Assembly: GCA_041623475.1 (NCBI GenBank) | Contig: JBFJWU010000002.1 | Span: forward strand, 1 to 24,770 | Source: JBFJWU01 sp041623475 [NCBI: bacterium] | GTDB taxonomy: Bacteria > J088 | DNA length: 24,770 nt | Direction of reading: 5' to 3' | Part shown: piece after piece, positions 1 through 8,024 of the stretch | How positions within the stretch are numbered: position 1 is the first letter of the stretch | Layout: every line of letters begins with the position of its first letter | Program-made: the position numbers and the translations under genes | Notes under the pieces: model-generated | Database searches by the model: none | What the model saw: the letters and a program-made list of their open reading frames with translations, nothing else | Told to the model about the DNA's origin: nothing

Positions 1-27
1 CGGCGCGTGCCGGACATCGTCTGCCAT
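1..27 (-). CDS. Possible 5' end of a gene running off the left edge
   Basis: An ATG at 27 on the minus strand opens a frame of nine codons (MADDVRHAP) that reaches the window edge without a stop. A purine-rich AAAAAGG (36-42) lies 8 nt upstream of the ATG, a good Shine-Dalgarno spacing. It would be co-oriented with the cytochrome and topA genes but lies beyond the terminator at 60-92. Nine residues are too few to identify a family, so this call rests only on the start signal. It could be chance. Confidence 0.3.
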
Positions 28-59
28 GTCTGCTGCCTTTTTCTGCGCGGATGCGGGAC

Positions 60-92
60 AAAAAAAAACCGCCGGGGCAACCCGGCGGTTTT
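60..92 (-). terminator. Rho-independent terminator after the cytochrome c gene
   Basis: A perfect 8-bp GC-rich stem (69-76 with 81-88) encloses a 4-nt loop. It is flanked by an A-run at 60-68 and a T-run at 89-92. Read on the minus strand, this is a strong hairpin followed by nine U residues, 20 nt beyond the cytochrome stop codon. It closes the protease-queF-dprA-topA-cytochrome group. The T-run on the other side is shorter, so termination in the plus direction would be weaker. Confidence 0.93.
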
Positions 93-111
93 ACTTAATC
101 AATCGTCGAGC

Positions 112-462
112 TTATTTGGCGCCCATTGACCGAACATAGGCAACAACGGCCTTGAGTTCTTCTTCGTTGAGGCTGTGGCCCCACGGTGGCATCAACGGTG
201 ACTTGCCGATGGCCGCGCCGCCTTCTTTGATGGCTTTGGCGATCAGTTCGTCGGTGACGCTTTTCTGCCAGGCGGCATCTGTAAGGTCACGGGGCTTGGG
301 GTTCAGTGCAGAACCAGCGGGGCCATCGCCCTTGCCGGTGGCACCGTGGCAGCTCGTGCAGAACATGTCATACTTGGCTTTGCCAACATCCTGGGCCTGG
401 GCCGGTGTGGACACCATGGCAAACGCTGCGAACGCTGCAGCGGCAACAAATATCTTCATCAT
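112..462 (-). CDS. Periplasmic monohaem c-type cytochrome
   Basis: This 116-residue protein has a Sec signal peptide: MMKIF, then an Ala-rich hydrophobic stretch, then an AQA cleavage motif near residue 23. The mature domain is a small class I cytochrome c. The haem-binding CTSCH is at C35, C38 and H39, and the likely axial methionine is M91 in SPLMPPW. The C-terminal helix LKAVVAYVRSM is typical of the Cytochrome_CBB3/c-type fold. It should carry electrons in the periplasm; the redox partner cannot be told from the neighbours. I chose the ATG at 462 because AAGGAG sits 5 nt upstream (8 nt from the adjacent ATG at 459). A longer frame starting at 525 has no such signal and would bury the signal peptide. 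It follows topA by 82 bp and ends just before the terminator, so it may be read with topA or from its own promoter. Confidence 0.92.
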   Translation of the reverse strand: MMKIFVAAAAFAAFAMVSTPAQAQDVGKAKYDMFCTSCHGATGKGDGPAGSALNPKPRDLTDAAWQKSVTDELIAKAIKEGGAAIGKSPLMPPWGHSLNEEELKAVVAYVRSMGAK

Positions 463-467
463 CAACG

Positions 468-473
468 CTCCTT
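468..473 (-). promoter_or_regulatory. Ribosome binding site of the cytochrome c gene
   Basis: AAGGAG on the minus strand, 5 nt before the ATG at 462. It decides between the short start that exposes a signal peptide and the longer upstream frame. Confidence 0.8.
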
Positions 474-544
474 GAATAGTGGACTGGTATGGATTCAGGG
501 TACCAAGACCACGGGATCCGGGCAAAAGAAAAAATGGGTCAGAT

Positions 545-3187
545 TCAGCTTTTTGAGCTGCTTTTACTGGTCGAGGATTTCTTTTTCGTGGTCTTCTTCT
601 TGGTGGTCTTCTTCTTGGTGGTTTTCTTTTTCGTGGTCTTTTTCTTGGCCGCGCGGGCCTCGATCAATTCCAGGGCACGTTCCAGGGTGAGGTTTTCGAC
701 CGATTCGTCCTTGGGAATCGACGCGTTGATCTTGCCGTGTTTGACATAGGGGCCGTAGCGTCCGTCCAGGACCTTGATCGGCGTGCCGTCGTCGGGATGC
801 TCGCCCAGGTCCTTGAGCGACTTGGCGGTGCCCCGTCCGCGCCCTTTGGGCTCGGCCAGCAGTTCCATCGCACGGTCGAAACCGATGGTCAGCACGTGAT
901 CGTCGGCCTTGAGCGAACGGTAGTCCTTGTTGCTGTCCGGGTCGACGTGGACAACATAGGGGCCAAAGCGACCCAGTGCCGTCTGGACCACCCCGCCCTG
1001 GGGATGTTCACCCAGGGTCCGCGGCAGGGCCAGCAGGCCCAGCGCCATTTTCAGGTCAACATCGGACGGTTCCGTACCCTTGGGCAGGGACGACCGTTTG
1101 GGTTTCTTCTTTTTGTCTTCGGGATCCTGTTCACCCAACTGTACAAACCAGCCATAGCGGCCATTCAGCAGATAGACATCGAGGTCGGTTTCGGGGTCCT
1201 TGCCCATGGATTCCGGTCCGCGGGCGCTGGCCTCGAGGATCTCCTGCAACTGCTGCTGGCTGACGTCGCCGGGCAGGATATCGTTGGGGATCGAAGCCCG
1301 TACCGGCTCGCCATCGTGCAGCATTTCCGCATACGGACCGAAGCGACCGATGCGGACGTCGACATCAATCCCATCCAGCTGGATCCGGCGTGCCTGTTCT
1401 GGCTGGATATCGGCCTCGCGGGTGTCAACGCTGTTACGCAGGCCGTTGTCACTGTTGTAGAACTCGTCCAGGTAGGGCACCGATTCGACGTTGCCCTCGG
1501 CAATTTCGTCCAGGGTCTGTTCCATCTCGGCAGTAAAACCAAGGTCGACAAACTTGGGGAAGTGCGTTTCCAGCAATTGCGTAACGGCAAAGGCTCGATA
1601 GGTAGGGACCAGGGCCTTGCGCTCGACAACAACGTACCCGCGTTCGATGATCGTGCCGATAATTGTTGCGTAGGTACTGGGGCGCCCGACACCTTCGGAT
1701 TCGAGCGCCTTGACCAGCGCGGCCTCGGTGTAGCGTGCCGGTGGCTTGGTTTCGTGGCCGACGGCTTCCAGTTGCGTGCATTCAACCGCATCGCCCGCAG
1801 ACAGGTCCGGCAGCACGACTTCCTGGTCTTCGATTGCGGCATCGGGGTCGTCACTGCCTTCGACATAGGCACGAAAGAAACCGGGAAAGTCAATGCGCTT
1901 GCCAGCAGCCCGGAACTCGGCATCGCCCGCCTGCAGGATAATCGTAATATTGGTCTGTTTTGATTCGGCCATCTGGCAGGCAACCGTACGCTTCCAGATC
2001 AGCTCGTACAGTTTCAGCTCGACCCCGGACAACCCGGTTTCGCCGGGGGCCTTGAAGCGGCTGCCCGATGGCCGGATCGCCTCGTGGGCCTCCTGAGCAC
2101 CCTTGGAACTGGTGGTGTACTGGCGGGGACCGTCGCTCAGGTACTCGTCCCCATACATTTCCTGGACCCACGCCCGGGCCGCATCAATGGCCTGGCCGGA
2201 CAGGTGGACCGAATCGGTTCGCATATAGGTAATGAAACCCCGCTGGTAGAGGTCCTGCGCCACGCGCATGGTTTCACGGGCCGACAGGTTGAGCTTGCGG
2301 TTGGCCTCTTGTTGCAGGGTCGAGGTGATAAACGGCGGCGCGGGCTTGCGGGTCTGGGGTTTCTCGTCCACCGATACGACCTGCCAGGACTGGTTCGCCA
2401 GCGACGATTCCAGTTCGCGAGCGCGGGCCTCGTCCAGCAGCAGGACGTCGGCGCCTTCGGCCACCTTGCCCGTTTGTTCGTCAAAGTCTTTGCCGGTCGC
2501 CAGCCGTTGCCCGGCCAAGCGAACCATGGTCGCATCAAACGGCTTGCTGTCGCCGGTGACGGTCGCCTTGAGGTCCCAATAGGTACCCTGGCGGAATGCG
2601 CGCCGTTCGCGTTCGCGGTCGACGATCAGCTTGACCGACACCGACTGCACCCGTCCGGCCGACAGTTTGCCGCCGATCTTTTTCCACAACAGCGGCGACA
2701 GCGTATAACCCACCAGTCGGTCCAGGACGCGGCGCGTTTCCTGCGCGCGGACCAGGTTGTCATCGACTTCACGGCAGTTTTTGATGGCGTCCTGGATCGC
2801 TTCTTCGGTGATCTCGTGGAATACCATACGCTTGACCGGCACTTTGGGCTGCAGCACATCCAGCAGATGCCAGCTGATTGATTCCCCCTCGCGGTCTTCG
2901 TCAGTTGCCAGTACCAGTTCGTCGGCATCCTTCAGGGCACGTTTGAGTTCGGTAACAACCTTTTTCTTGCCCTTGGGGACGACGTACAGCGGCTCGAATC
3001 CGTGTTCGTAATCGACCCCGATCGTTGCCCACTTTTCGCCCTTGACGCTGGCGGGAATTTCGTCTGCAGAGGATGGCAGGTCACGAATGTGACCCATCGA
3101 CGACATGACTTCGTAGCCCGACGGCAGGTATTTCTCGATTGTCTTCGCTTTGGTTGGCGATTCAACGATGACCAGCGTTTTGCCCAT
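545..3187 (-). CDS. topA: DNA topoisomerase I (type IA)
   Basis: This 880-residue enzyme relaxes negatively supercoiled DNA by transient single-strand cleavage. The N-terminal TOPRIM domain carries the acidic residues of the family: E9 in VIVESPTKA and the DEDREGE motif at 96-102. The topoisomerase core holds the catalytic tyrosine Y321 in ITYMRTDS. The C-terminal third has no Cys4 zinc fingers as in E. coli TopA. Instead it has several Gly-Arg-(Phe/Tyr)-Gly repeats (GRFGPY, GRYGWF, GRFGPYV, GRYGPYVKHG) of the Toprim C-terminal-repeat type, as in actinobacterial and some proteobacterial enzymes. It ends in a lysine-rich tail built from KKKTT units and a Ser/Lys stretch. The ATG shares one base with the dprA stop (TGATG), so translation is probably coupled to dprA. 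The dprA-topA neighbourhood is common in gammaproteobacteria. Confidence 0.98.
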   Translation of the reverse strand: MGKTLVIVESPTKAKTIEKYLPSGYEVMSSMGHIRDLPSSADEIPASVKGEKWATIGVDYEHGFEPLYVVPKGKKKVVTELKRALKDADELVLATDEDREGESISWHLLDVLQPKVPVKRMVFHEITEEAIQDAIKNCREVDDNLVRAQETRRVLDRLVGYTLSPLLWKKIGGKLSAGRVQSVSVKLIVDRERERRAFRQGTYWDLKATVTGDSKPFDATMVRLAGQRLATGKDFDEQTGKVAEGADVLLLDEARARELESSLANQSWQVVSVDEKPQTRKPAPPFITSTLQQEANRKLNLSARETMRVAQDLYQRGFITYMRTDSVHLSGQAIDAARAWVQEMYGDEYLSDGPRQYTTSSKGAQEAHEAIRPSGSRFKAPGETGLSGVELKLYELIWKRTVACQMAESKQTNITIILQAGDAEFRAAGKRIDFPGFFRAYVEGSDDPDAAIEDQEVVLPDLSAGDAVECTQLEAVGHETKPPARYTEAALVKALESEGVGRPSTYATIIGTIIERGYVVVERKALVPTYRAFAVTQLLETHFPKFVDLGFTAEMEQTLDEIAEGNVESVPYLDEFYNSDNGLRNSVDTREADIQPEQARRIQLDGIDVDVRIGRFGPYAEMLHDGEPVRASIPNDILPGDVSQQQLQEILEASARGPESMGKDPETDLDVYLLNGRYGWFVQLGEQDPEDKKKKPKRSSLPKGTEPSDVDLKMALGLLALPRTLGEHPQGGVVQTALGRFGPYVVHVDPDSNKDYRSLKADDHVLTIGFDRAMELLAEPKGRGRGTAKSLKDLGEHPDDGTPIKVLDGRYGPYVKHGKINASIPKDESVENLTLERALELIEARAAKKKTTKKKTTKKKTTKKKTTKKKSSTSKSSSKS
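578..646 (-). repeat. 15-bp tandem repeat encoding the TopA lysine tail
   Basis: Twenty-three codons read KKK-TT four times plus a final KKK, a period of 5 residues or 15 bp. The copies are near-identical at DNA level: AAG/AAA and ACC/ACG synonymous changes distinguish them. Such a tract can change copy number by replication slippage without shifting the frame. Lys-rich TopA tails bind DNA non-specifically and support processivity in other bacteria; that role is inferred here. Confidence 0.9.
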
Positions 3188-4302
3188 CAGTTCCTTCTTT
3201 GCGGTACATTACGCACGTAATATTTCCCCGGCAACGACTTGACCCAGCCGGCCAGTTCCAATTGCAGCAGTTCACCCAGTACTTCAGTTATGGATCGCTC
3301 CAGCCCGGCGGCAAGTTCATCGACGTGCACCGATCCGGATACGGGAATAGCTGCCAGTGTACCACGCAATTCAACCGGCACTGCCGGGTCAGTCGACGCG
3401 TCGACCTTTGCCGTGTAGGCCCAGCCGACCGCTTCCAGCACGCTTTCCGCATCAAAAACGGGCGCCGCCCCCCGTCGCAACAGCATCAGCGGCGCCTCGG
3501 CCTGGGGGTCGCCGACACGTCCGGGCACAGCCATGACCTCGACCCCCAGGTCCAGGGCGATGTCGGCTGTAATCAAGGAACCGCTGCGGTTTTTGCCTTC
3601 GACAACAATAACGACATCTGCCAGTGCTGCCAGGATGCGGTTGCGTGCCGGAAAGTGGTGCATATCGACTTCGGTACCCGGTGGAAATTCGGACATGACG
3701 ACACCGCCGGCGTCCAGCAGAGCGACGGCCAGGTCCCGGTGCGATGCCGGGTAAACGCGGTCGACACCGGTCCCGACAACGGCAAAACTGTAGCCACCGA
3801 CTTCGACCGCACCGCGATGGGCCTCGCCGTCAACCCCCAGGGCCAGGCCCGAGCCCACCAGCGCCCCCGCACCGGCCAGTTCGCGCCCCAGCTGGTTGGC
3901 CATGCCCAAGCCATAGGCACTGGCGCGTCGGGTGCCAACGATCACGACCCGCGGCCCATCCTGAATTTCCAGCGGTTCACCCCGCTGGAAAATAAAAAAC
4001 GGCGGATCCGGCAATTTGCGCAGTCGATCCGGATAGCTGGCTTCAAATATCGAGGCGCAGTGGAATCGGTCGTACCACTCGCCCAATTCGGACTGTTCGT
4101 CCGGATGGCGCCTGGCGGCGGCTCGCCGGGCCTGCTTCAGGAATTTTGAGTCCATCGCCTGGTCCGGCCGGTCCAGGAATGAGTCCAGGTCGCCGAACTC
4201 GTCTAGGATCTTGCGCAACGTGCCTGTGCCCACACCCCGGGCCCGGTACAGGCGATACGCAAACGTCGCGGCTTCGGTCGGGCTGGCGTTCACGGTGGAC
4301 AT
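3187..4302 (-). CDS. dprA: DNA-processing protein DprA (Smf)
   Basis: This 371-residue protein would bind incoming single-stranded DNA and load RecA during natural transformation. The Rossmann-like DprA core is clear: VVIVGTRRAS (about 119-128), GSGLALGVDGEAHRGA (from 150), GTGVDRVYP, SEFPPGT, FPARNRI (217-223) and RSGSLITAD (239-247), followed by VMAVPGR. A C-terminal winged-helix domain occupies about 315-365. The usual Arg in the SGxARGxD motif is Leu here (GLALGVD). I chose the ATG at 4302, one base after the queF stop, because the longer frame back to 4488 lies inside queF and carries no family sequence. The stop overlaps the topA start by one base. The cell may be competent, but no other com genes are in view. 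Confidence 0.96.
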   Translation of the reverse strand: MSTVNASPTEAATFAYRLYRARGVGTGTLRKILDEFGDLDSFLDRPDQAMDSKFLKQARRAAARRHPDEQSELGEWYDRFHCASIFEASYPDRLRKLPDPPFFIFQRGEPLEIQDGPRVVIVGTRRASAYGLGMANQLGRELAGAGALVGSGLALGVDGEAHRGAVEVGGYSFAVVGTGVDRVYPASHRDLAVALLDAGGVVMSEFPPGTEVDMHHFPARNRILAALADVVIVVEGKNRSGSLITADIALDLGVEVMAVPGRVGDPQAEAPLMLLRRGAAPVFDAESVLEAVGWAYTAKVDASTDPAVPVELRGTLAAIPVSGSVHVDELAAGLERSITEVLGELLQLELAGWVKSLPGKYYVRNVPQRRN

Positions 4303-4303
4303 G

Positions 4304-4711
4304 TCAGGGACGGCTGGCAGAGACCTCGGAGCGGACGCCACCGCGTGACCGCACACGATAAACCAGCGACATCCGGACCGGCTCGACCGCAGTAAACAGG
4401 TCATCAAGGATTCGCGGCACAACGTGTTCGTAAAAAATCCCGACCTGCCGGTACTGGACCAGGTAGTATTTGAAGCTCTTGAGTTCAATAATCAACCGGT
4501 CCGGCGTGTAGGCCAGTTCCAGCTCGCCAAAGTCAGGCAGGCCGGTCATCGGACAGATGTGGGTGAACTCTTCGGTCGCGACGACCACATTCATTGCCGT
4601 ACCGGGGTGCTGGTACGGCACCGGCGACAGCCACGACGCATCAATTGTGTCCGGCTCCAGCCGCTGGCTCGCCAGTTGCAGCCGTGCCTGTGATTCCTTA
4701 TCAGGGTCCAT
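4304..4711 (-). CDS. queF: NADPH-dependent 7-cyano-7-deazaguanine (preQ0) reductase, type I
   Basis: This 135-residue protein reduces the nitrile of preQ0 to preQ1 in queuosine tRNA-modification synthesis. The thioimide-forming cysteine is C53 in EFTHICPMTGLPDFG, with the proton-donor aspartate D60 seven residues later. The type I signature ELKSFKY is at 76-82, followed by YLVQYRQVGIFYEH. The length fits the short unimodular QueF class rather than the roughly 280-residue type II protein of E. coli. The ATG at 4711 lies inside the end of the protease gene (11-bp overlap), with an AAGGA about 9 nt upstream. Its stop is one base from the dprA ATG. The tight packing implies co-translation with both neighbours. 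No other queuosine genes are in the window. Confidence 0.96.
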   Translation of the reverse strand: MDPDKESQARLQLASQRLEPDTIDASWLSPVPYQHPGTAMNVVVATEEFTHICPMTGLPDFGELELAYTPDRLIIELKSFKYYLVQYRQVGIFYEHVVPRILDDLFTAVEPVRMSLVYRVRSRGGVRSEVSASRP

Positions 4712-7043
4712 CGTCGTTGTCCTTGCCCGAACGCGGCACAGTTGCCTGCCGTCGTTGCTGCGATCCAGCATGCCGCAACCAAAACCAGATGACAAACACG
4801 ATTGCCAATGGCAGGCCCCCGGTCGGCGAGGCACCGCTGCGACAGCCGCACCCTGCTGGCGGTACAGCGACCGTACCATCGGCAAAGGTCCCGATATTGC
4901 CCGCCGGATCTGCGGACGAAACCTGAACCCGCTCCGGCAGCGGTGACGTCAGTCGCACCTGGTGGCGATAACCAAAGCTGCCTACGGTCCAGATCCGATC
5001 GTCGGCCGTCACCCGGCTGTCGGCCAGTTCGTCGGTCAACCACTCGACCAGCACCCCGCGATCCGTCGCCGACACCACAACCGATGTCACGGCCGGCGCG
5101 ACCGTGTCTCGGGTTGTCGCGTCCCAGGCGTCGAGCCCGGCGATTCCGTTGAGCGACAGCTTGCCGTACCCCCAACTGGTATTTGGCGTTGCACCCGTAT
5201 CGGCATCGGTCCTGGCCAGTTCGCGAAGCACCTGGCGAAATGCTGAAGGCGTCAGCCCGGGATTGCCCTGCATGATCAAGGCTGCGACACCGGCAACATG
5301 CGGCGTCGCCATGCTGGTACCCCGTTGGACCCAGTGGTTATCGTCCAACTGCTGGTTACTGGATACAAGGATGTCGTCCAGTGTCGTCGCCAGCGAGCTG
5401 GCAATCATTTCACCCGGTGCCGTAATTTCCGGCTTGAGCCGCCCATCCCGGGTCGGGCCGATGCTGGAAATATCACTGCGCTGCCCCAGCGTCGAGTTGA
5501 TGCCAACCGTGACATCGTTAACGTCATTCCAGGCCACCCGCGATACAAACGACGACACGGCGATGCCGCGGCGTGCTGTTCCCGGCAGCGTCACGATGCG
5601 CTGACCGTCACCGGGGACAAAAATAGTGTCTGCGGTTGAGTCGTCGGCGAAACGGATTACCTGGGGACCGCTGGTCGGCTCGAAATACGCGATTCGGTCC
5701 GTCAACCACGCGTCGGCAACGCCGGTTGCCCCGGAAAAATAGACCTGCCAGTTGAAGCTGCCCGTTGATCCTTTCTGTTCGGCGATACGAAACCGGATCC
5801 CTTCACCGTTGCCCGGTGATGCCACCGGAAACGCGATCACCTGGAACGTATCCCCGTCGCCGTCGTCCAGTTCAATGGATCGGCCGACGGCCGGCAACTC
5901 GTCGGGGACCAGCAGGCCTGTCTGGTCGAGGATCGTCCCGATTCCCGACGATGGGTCGTCCTCCAGCGCGATTCCAGCGACCAGACCGTCGCCCTGGTCC
6001 GCCCAGATTTCGACATGAAATTCGGACGGCGACGAAAAACCGCCCAGTACGAAACGGGCTCGGCGCTCCTGCCCGTCCAACAGGCCGGCGGCATGGATCT
6101 CGCCCTGGCTGGCGGTCGGCGCCTCATTGCCGGCAGCTGACACAAACAACCGGCCGGGGCCGGACAGGGCATCGACGACCTGCTCGCTGGGTGCGCCGCC
6201 ATCGTGGCCGCCATCATTGCTGCCCAGGGACATGTTGATTACAGCAGGCTTGCCGGCCCGTCGCGCCAGCTCATCAACCCAGGCCATGCCGTCGATCAGG
6301 CCGATCTCGTCAAACACAATCCGCACGCCGACCAGCATGGCCTCGGGGGCGACGCCCAGGAACCTCGGGTCATTGCCGACGGCAATTCCGGCCACGTGGG
6401 TACCGTGCCCCAGGGGCGAAAAACCCTCCAGCGGCTCGTCGGCACGATTCGGGCAATCCCCGTTGTTGATGTCCTGGGCATCGCAAAATATGCCGAACGG
6501 ATTGTCCTCGTCCGCAGCCGTCTGGTCCCAGTACGCAATCAGACGCGAACTGCCATCAGGATTCAGGAAATCAGGGTGGGTGAAATCGATACCGGTATCG
6601 AGGATCGCGACGATCACGTCGCGACCGGTCCGCTGGCTGCGCAACGACGGCGTCAATTGCATCGCATCGGCCGACGCATCCAGCAGTGGAAACAGCCGGG
6701 CACCACGGTGGACGCGCACCTGTTCCGGTCCGGCCAGCCAGCCCAGGCCGGCAACCGGCATGTCAAATCGAATCAGCGGACCAATTTGGCGACTGGCAAC
6801 ACCTGCAGCGTCCAGACGCTGGCCAAACTGTTTAATGTCAGGACCGGACGCGACCAACGGCAGTCGCCGGCCGGCATCTCCCGGCGCGGCTGCGACAGCC
6901 TGGGTCACTTGCCGCAGCTCGGCCGCCAGGTTGGGATCAAACTCCACCGCGGCGGCCGGCTCGGCAACCAGTCCCAACGTCACCGCGACCAGTGCCAGGT
7001 GCCTGCGGGCAGACAAACAAGGTGCAAGTATCATATCTGTCAT
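4701..7043 (-). CDS. Exported S8 (subtilisin-family) serine protease with a MYXO-CTERM-like C-terminal tail
   Basis: This 780-residue protein starts with a signal peptide (Arg12-14, hydrophobic core about 16-27, AAA before VEF). The catalytic triad is complete: D149 in VAILDTGID, H213 in GHGTHVAGI and S577 in GTSMATPHVAG. The oxyanion Asn is N306 in SAAGNE. About 150 residues (roughly 325-475) are inserted between the Asn and Ser motifs, rich in beta-type sequence. A fibronectin-III-like domain follows at about 648-725. The tail has a GCGC motif (731-734), a hydrophobic segment of about 14 residues (744-757) and an RH...QQRR basic end, the three-part layout of MYXO-CTERM-type sorting signals. 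I chose the ATG at 7043 (an alternative is 7034); sequence upstream of it is the shadow of the divergent permease gene. The frame overlaps queF by 11 bp. Substrate is unknown. Confidence 0.93.
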   Translation of the reverse strand: MTDMILAPCLSARRHLALVAVTLGLVAEPAAAVEFDPNLAAELRQVTQAVAAAPGDAGRRLPLVASGPDIKQFGQRLDAAGVASRQIGPLIRFDMPVAGLGWLAGPEQVRVHRGARLFPLLDASADAMQLTPSLRSQRTGRDVIVAILDTGIDFTHPDFLNPDGSSRLIAYWDQTAADEDNPFGIFCDAQDINNGDCPNRADEPLEGFSPLGHGTHVAGIAVGNDPRFLGVAPEAMLVGVRIVFDEIGLIDGMAWVDELARRAGKPAVINMSLGSNDGGHDGGAPSEQVVDALSGPGRLFVSAAGNEAPTASQGEIHAAGLLDGQERRARFVLGGFSSPSEFHVEIWADQGDGLVAGIALEDDPSSGIGTILDQTGLLVPDELPAVGRSIELDDGDGDTFQVIAFPVASPGNGEGIRFRIAEQKGSTGSFNWQVYFSGATGVADAWLTDRIAYFEPTSGPQVIRFADDSTADTIFVPGDGQRIVTLPGTARRGIAVSSFVSRVAWNDVNDVTVGINSTLGQRSDISSIGPTRDGRLKPEITAPGEMIASSLATTLDDILVSSNQQLDDNHWVQRGTSMATPHVAGVAALIMQGNPGLTPSAFRQVLRELARTDADTGATPNTSWGYGKLSLNGIAGLDAWDATTRDTVAPAVTSVVVSATDRGVLVEWLTDELADSRVTADDRIWTVGSFGYRHQVRLTSPLPERVQVSSADPAGNIGTFADGTVAVPPAGCGCRSGASPTGGLPLAIVFVIWFWLRHAGSQQRRQATVPRSGKDNDDGP

Positions 7044-7094
7044 GTTGGGCCTTTGGAGCGGCTTTCGCAATACCTTTCTGCCAGCGGGATCTCC
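7044..7094. promoter_or_regulatory. 51-bp divergent gap between protease and permease genes
   Basis: This gap must serve two divergently read genes, yet it is too short to hold two separate promoters. At least one promoter must lie inside the opposing coding sequence. I see no convincing -35/-10 pair. If the permease used an in-frame TTG at 7053, the gap would shrink to 9 bp. Confidence 0.35.
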
Positions 7095-8024
7095 GTGGGC
7101 GCACTGATCGCGCGCCGCCTGGTCGAAGGTACCGTGTCGGCATTGCTGGCATTTGTCCTGGTGTTCAGTTTTATCCGCATGATCCCCGGTGACCCGGTCG
7201 ACCTGATGCTGGGCGAACAGGCGCAACCGGCGGCACGCGAGGCGCTGCGCCAGAACCTGGGCCTGGACCGTCCATTTCTGGTTCAACTGGCCGGCGACTT
7301 TGCCGGCCTGGTCCGCGGCGACCTGGGCCAGAGCATGGCCTATCGCCGACCGGTTGCTGGACTGATCGCTGACCGGGCCGGGCCGACCGCGATCCTGGCA
7401 GCCGCCGCAATCCTGATCGCGATCGCAATCGCCCTGCCCCTGGGCCTGGCCAGTGGTTGGCAACCGGGATCGCGCATTGATTCGATCAGTCGCATTATTG
7501 CGGTCAGCGGCATCAGCCTGCCCAACTTCTGGCTGGGACCGCTGTTGCTGCTGGTGTTCGCAGTCTGGCTGCGATGGTTGCCCATCGGCGGCTTTCGCTC
7601 ACCGTCGTCTGTCATCCTGCCGGCAATCACCCTGGGTACAGCCCTGGCTGCCATGTTGACCCGCATGCTGCGGTCAGGTGTCAGCGAAACACGACAAGCT
7701 ATGTTCATTACCGCCGCCCGCGCCAGGGGTGTTCCCGAACGAAACCTGCTGTTAAAGCACGCCCTGCGCCCGGCGTTGATCCCGGTCATCACGATCCTCG
7801 GACTGCAGATTGGTGCAGTCCTGTCCGGTGCGGTAATTACGGAAACGATTTTCCAATGGCCGGGCGTCGGCCGACTGCTGATTGAAGCGGTCCAGGGTCG
7901 CGACTACCCCGTCGTCCAGGGGGTTGTCCTGATCATGACCGGCGTTTACGTGGGCGTCAATACCCTTGTTGACTGCGCGTACATGGTCGTCGATCCACGC
8001 ATCGACACGGCTGCCGCGAATTGA
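7095..8024 (+). CDS. ABC transporter permease, DppB/OppB family
   Basis: This 309-residue inner-membrane permease belongs to the peptide/nickel ABC importer class. It opens with IARRL followed by a first membrane helix and the family-typical IRMIPGDPVD. The ATPase-docking EAA loop is AARARGVPERNLLLKHALRPALIPV, in two parts around the middle Gly, followed by further hydrophobic segments and the typical VDPRI end. I chose the GTG at 7095: it gives the standard N-terminus just before the first helix and has a weak GCGGGA about 5 nt upstream. An in-frame TTG at 7053 is possible. The reading frame overlaps the next permease by 4 bp, so the two are translated together. No ATP-binding subunit or substrate-binding protein lies nearby, so the substrate (peptide, metal or other) cannot be assigned. 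Confidence 0.92.
   Translation: MGALIARRLVEGTVSALLAFVLVFSFIRMIPGDPVDLMLGEQAQPAAREALRQNLGLDRPFLVQLAGDFAGLVRGDLGQSMAYRRPVAGLIADRAGPTAILAAAAILIAIAIALPLGLASGWQPGSRIDSISRIIAVSGISLPNFWLGPLLLLVFAVWLRWLPIGGFRSPSSVILPAITLGTALAAMLTRMLRSGVSETRQAMFITAARARGVPERNLLLKHALRPALIPVITILGLQIGAVLSGAVITETIFQWPGVGRLLIEAVQGRDYPVVQGVVLIMTGVYVGVNTLVDCAYMVVDPRIDTAAAN

Noticed and set aside
480-535. Weak promoter-like TTGCCC and TACCCT 17 bp apart before the cytochrome gene (minus strand)
   Set aside because: Only four and three of six positions match the sigma-70 consensus, which is expected by chance in such a stretch.
546-560. 5-bp inverted repeat near the topA stop as a possible terminator
   Set aside because: The stem is short, not GC-rich, and the nearest T-run on the minus strand is more than ten bases away.
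737-1963. Long plus-strand frame of 408 codons opposite topA
   Set aside because: It is the antisense shadow of the topA reading frame in GC-rich DNA; topA is unmistakable on the other strand.
6204-7094. Upstream extension of the DppB-like frame through the protease gene
   Set aside because: It is antisense to the conserved protease catalytic domain and would place about 300 alien residues before the permease N-terminus.
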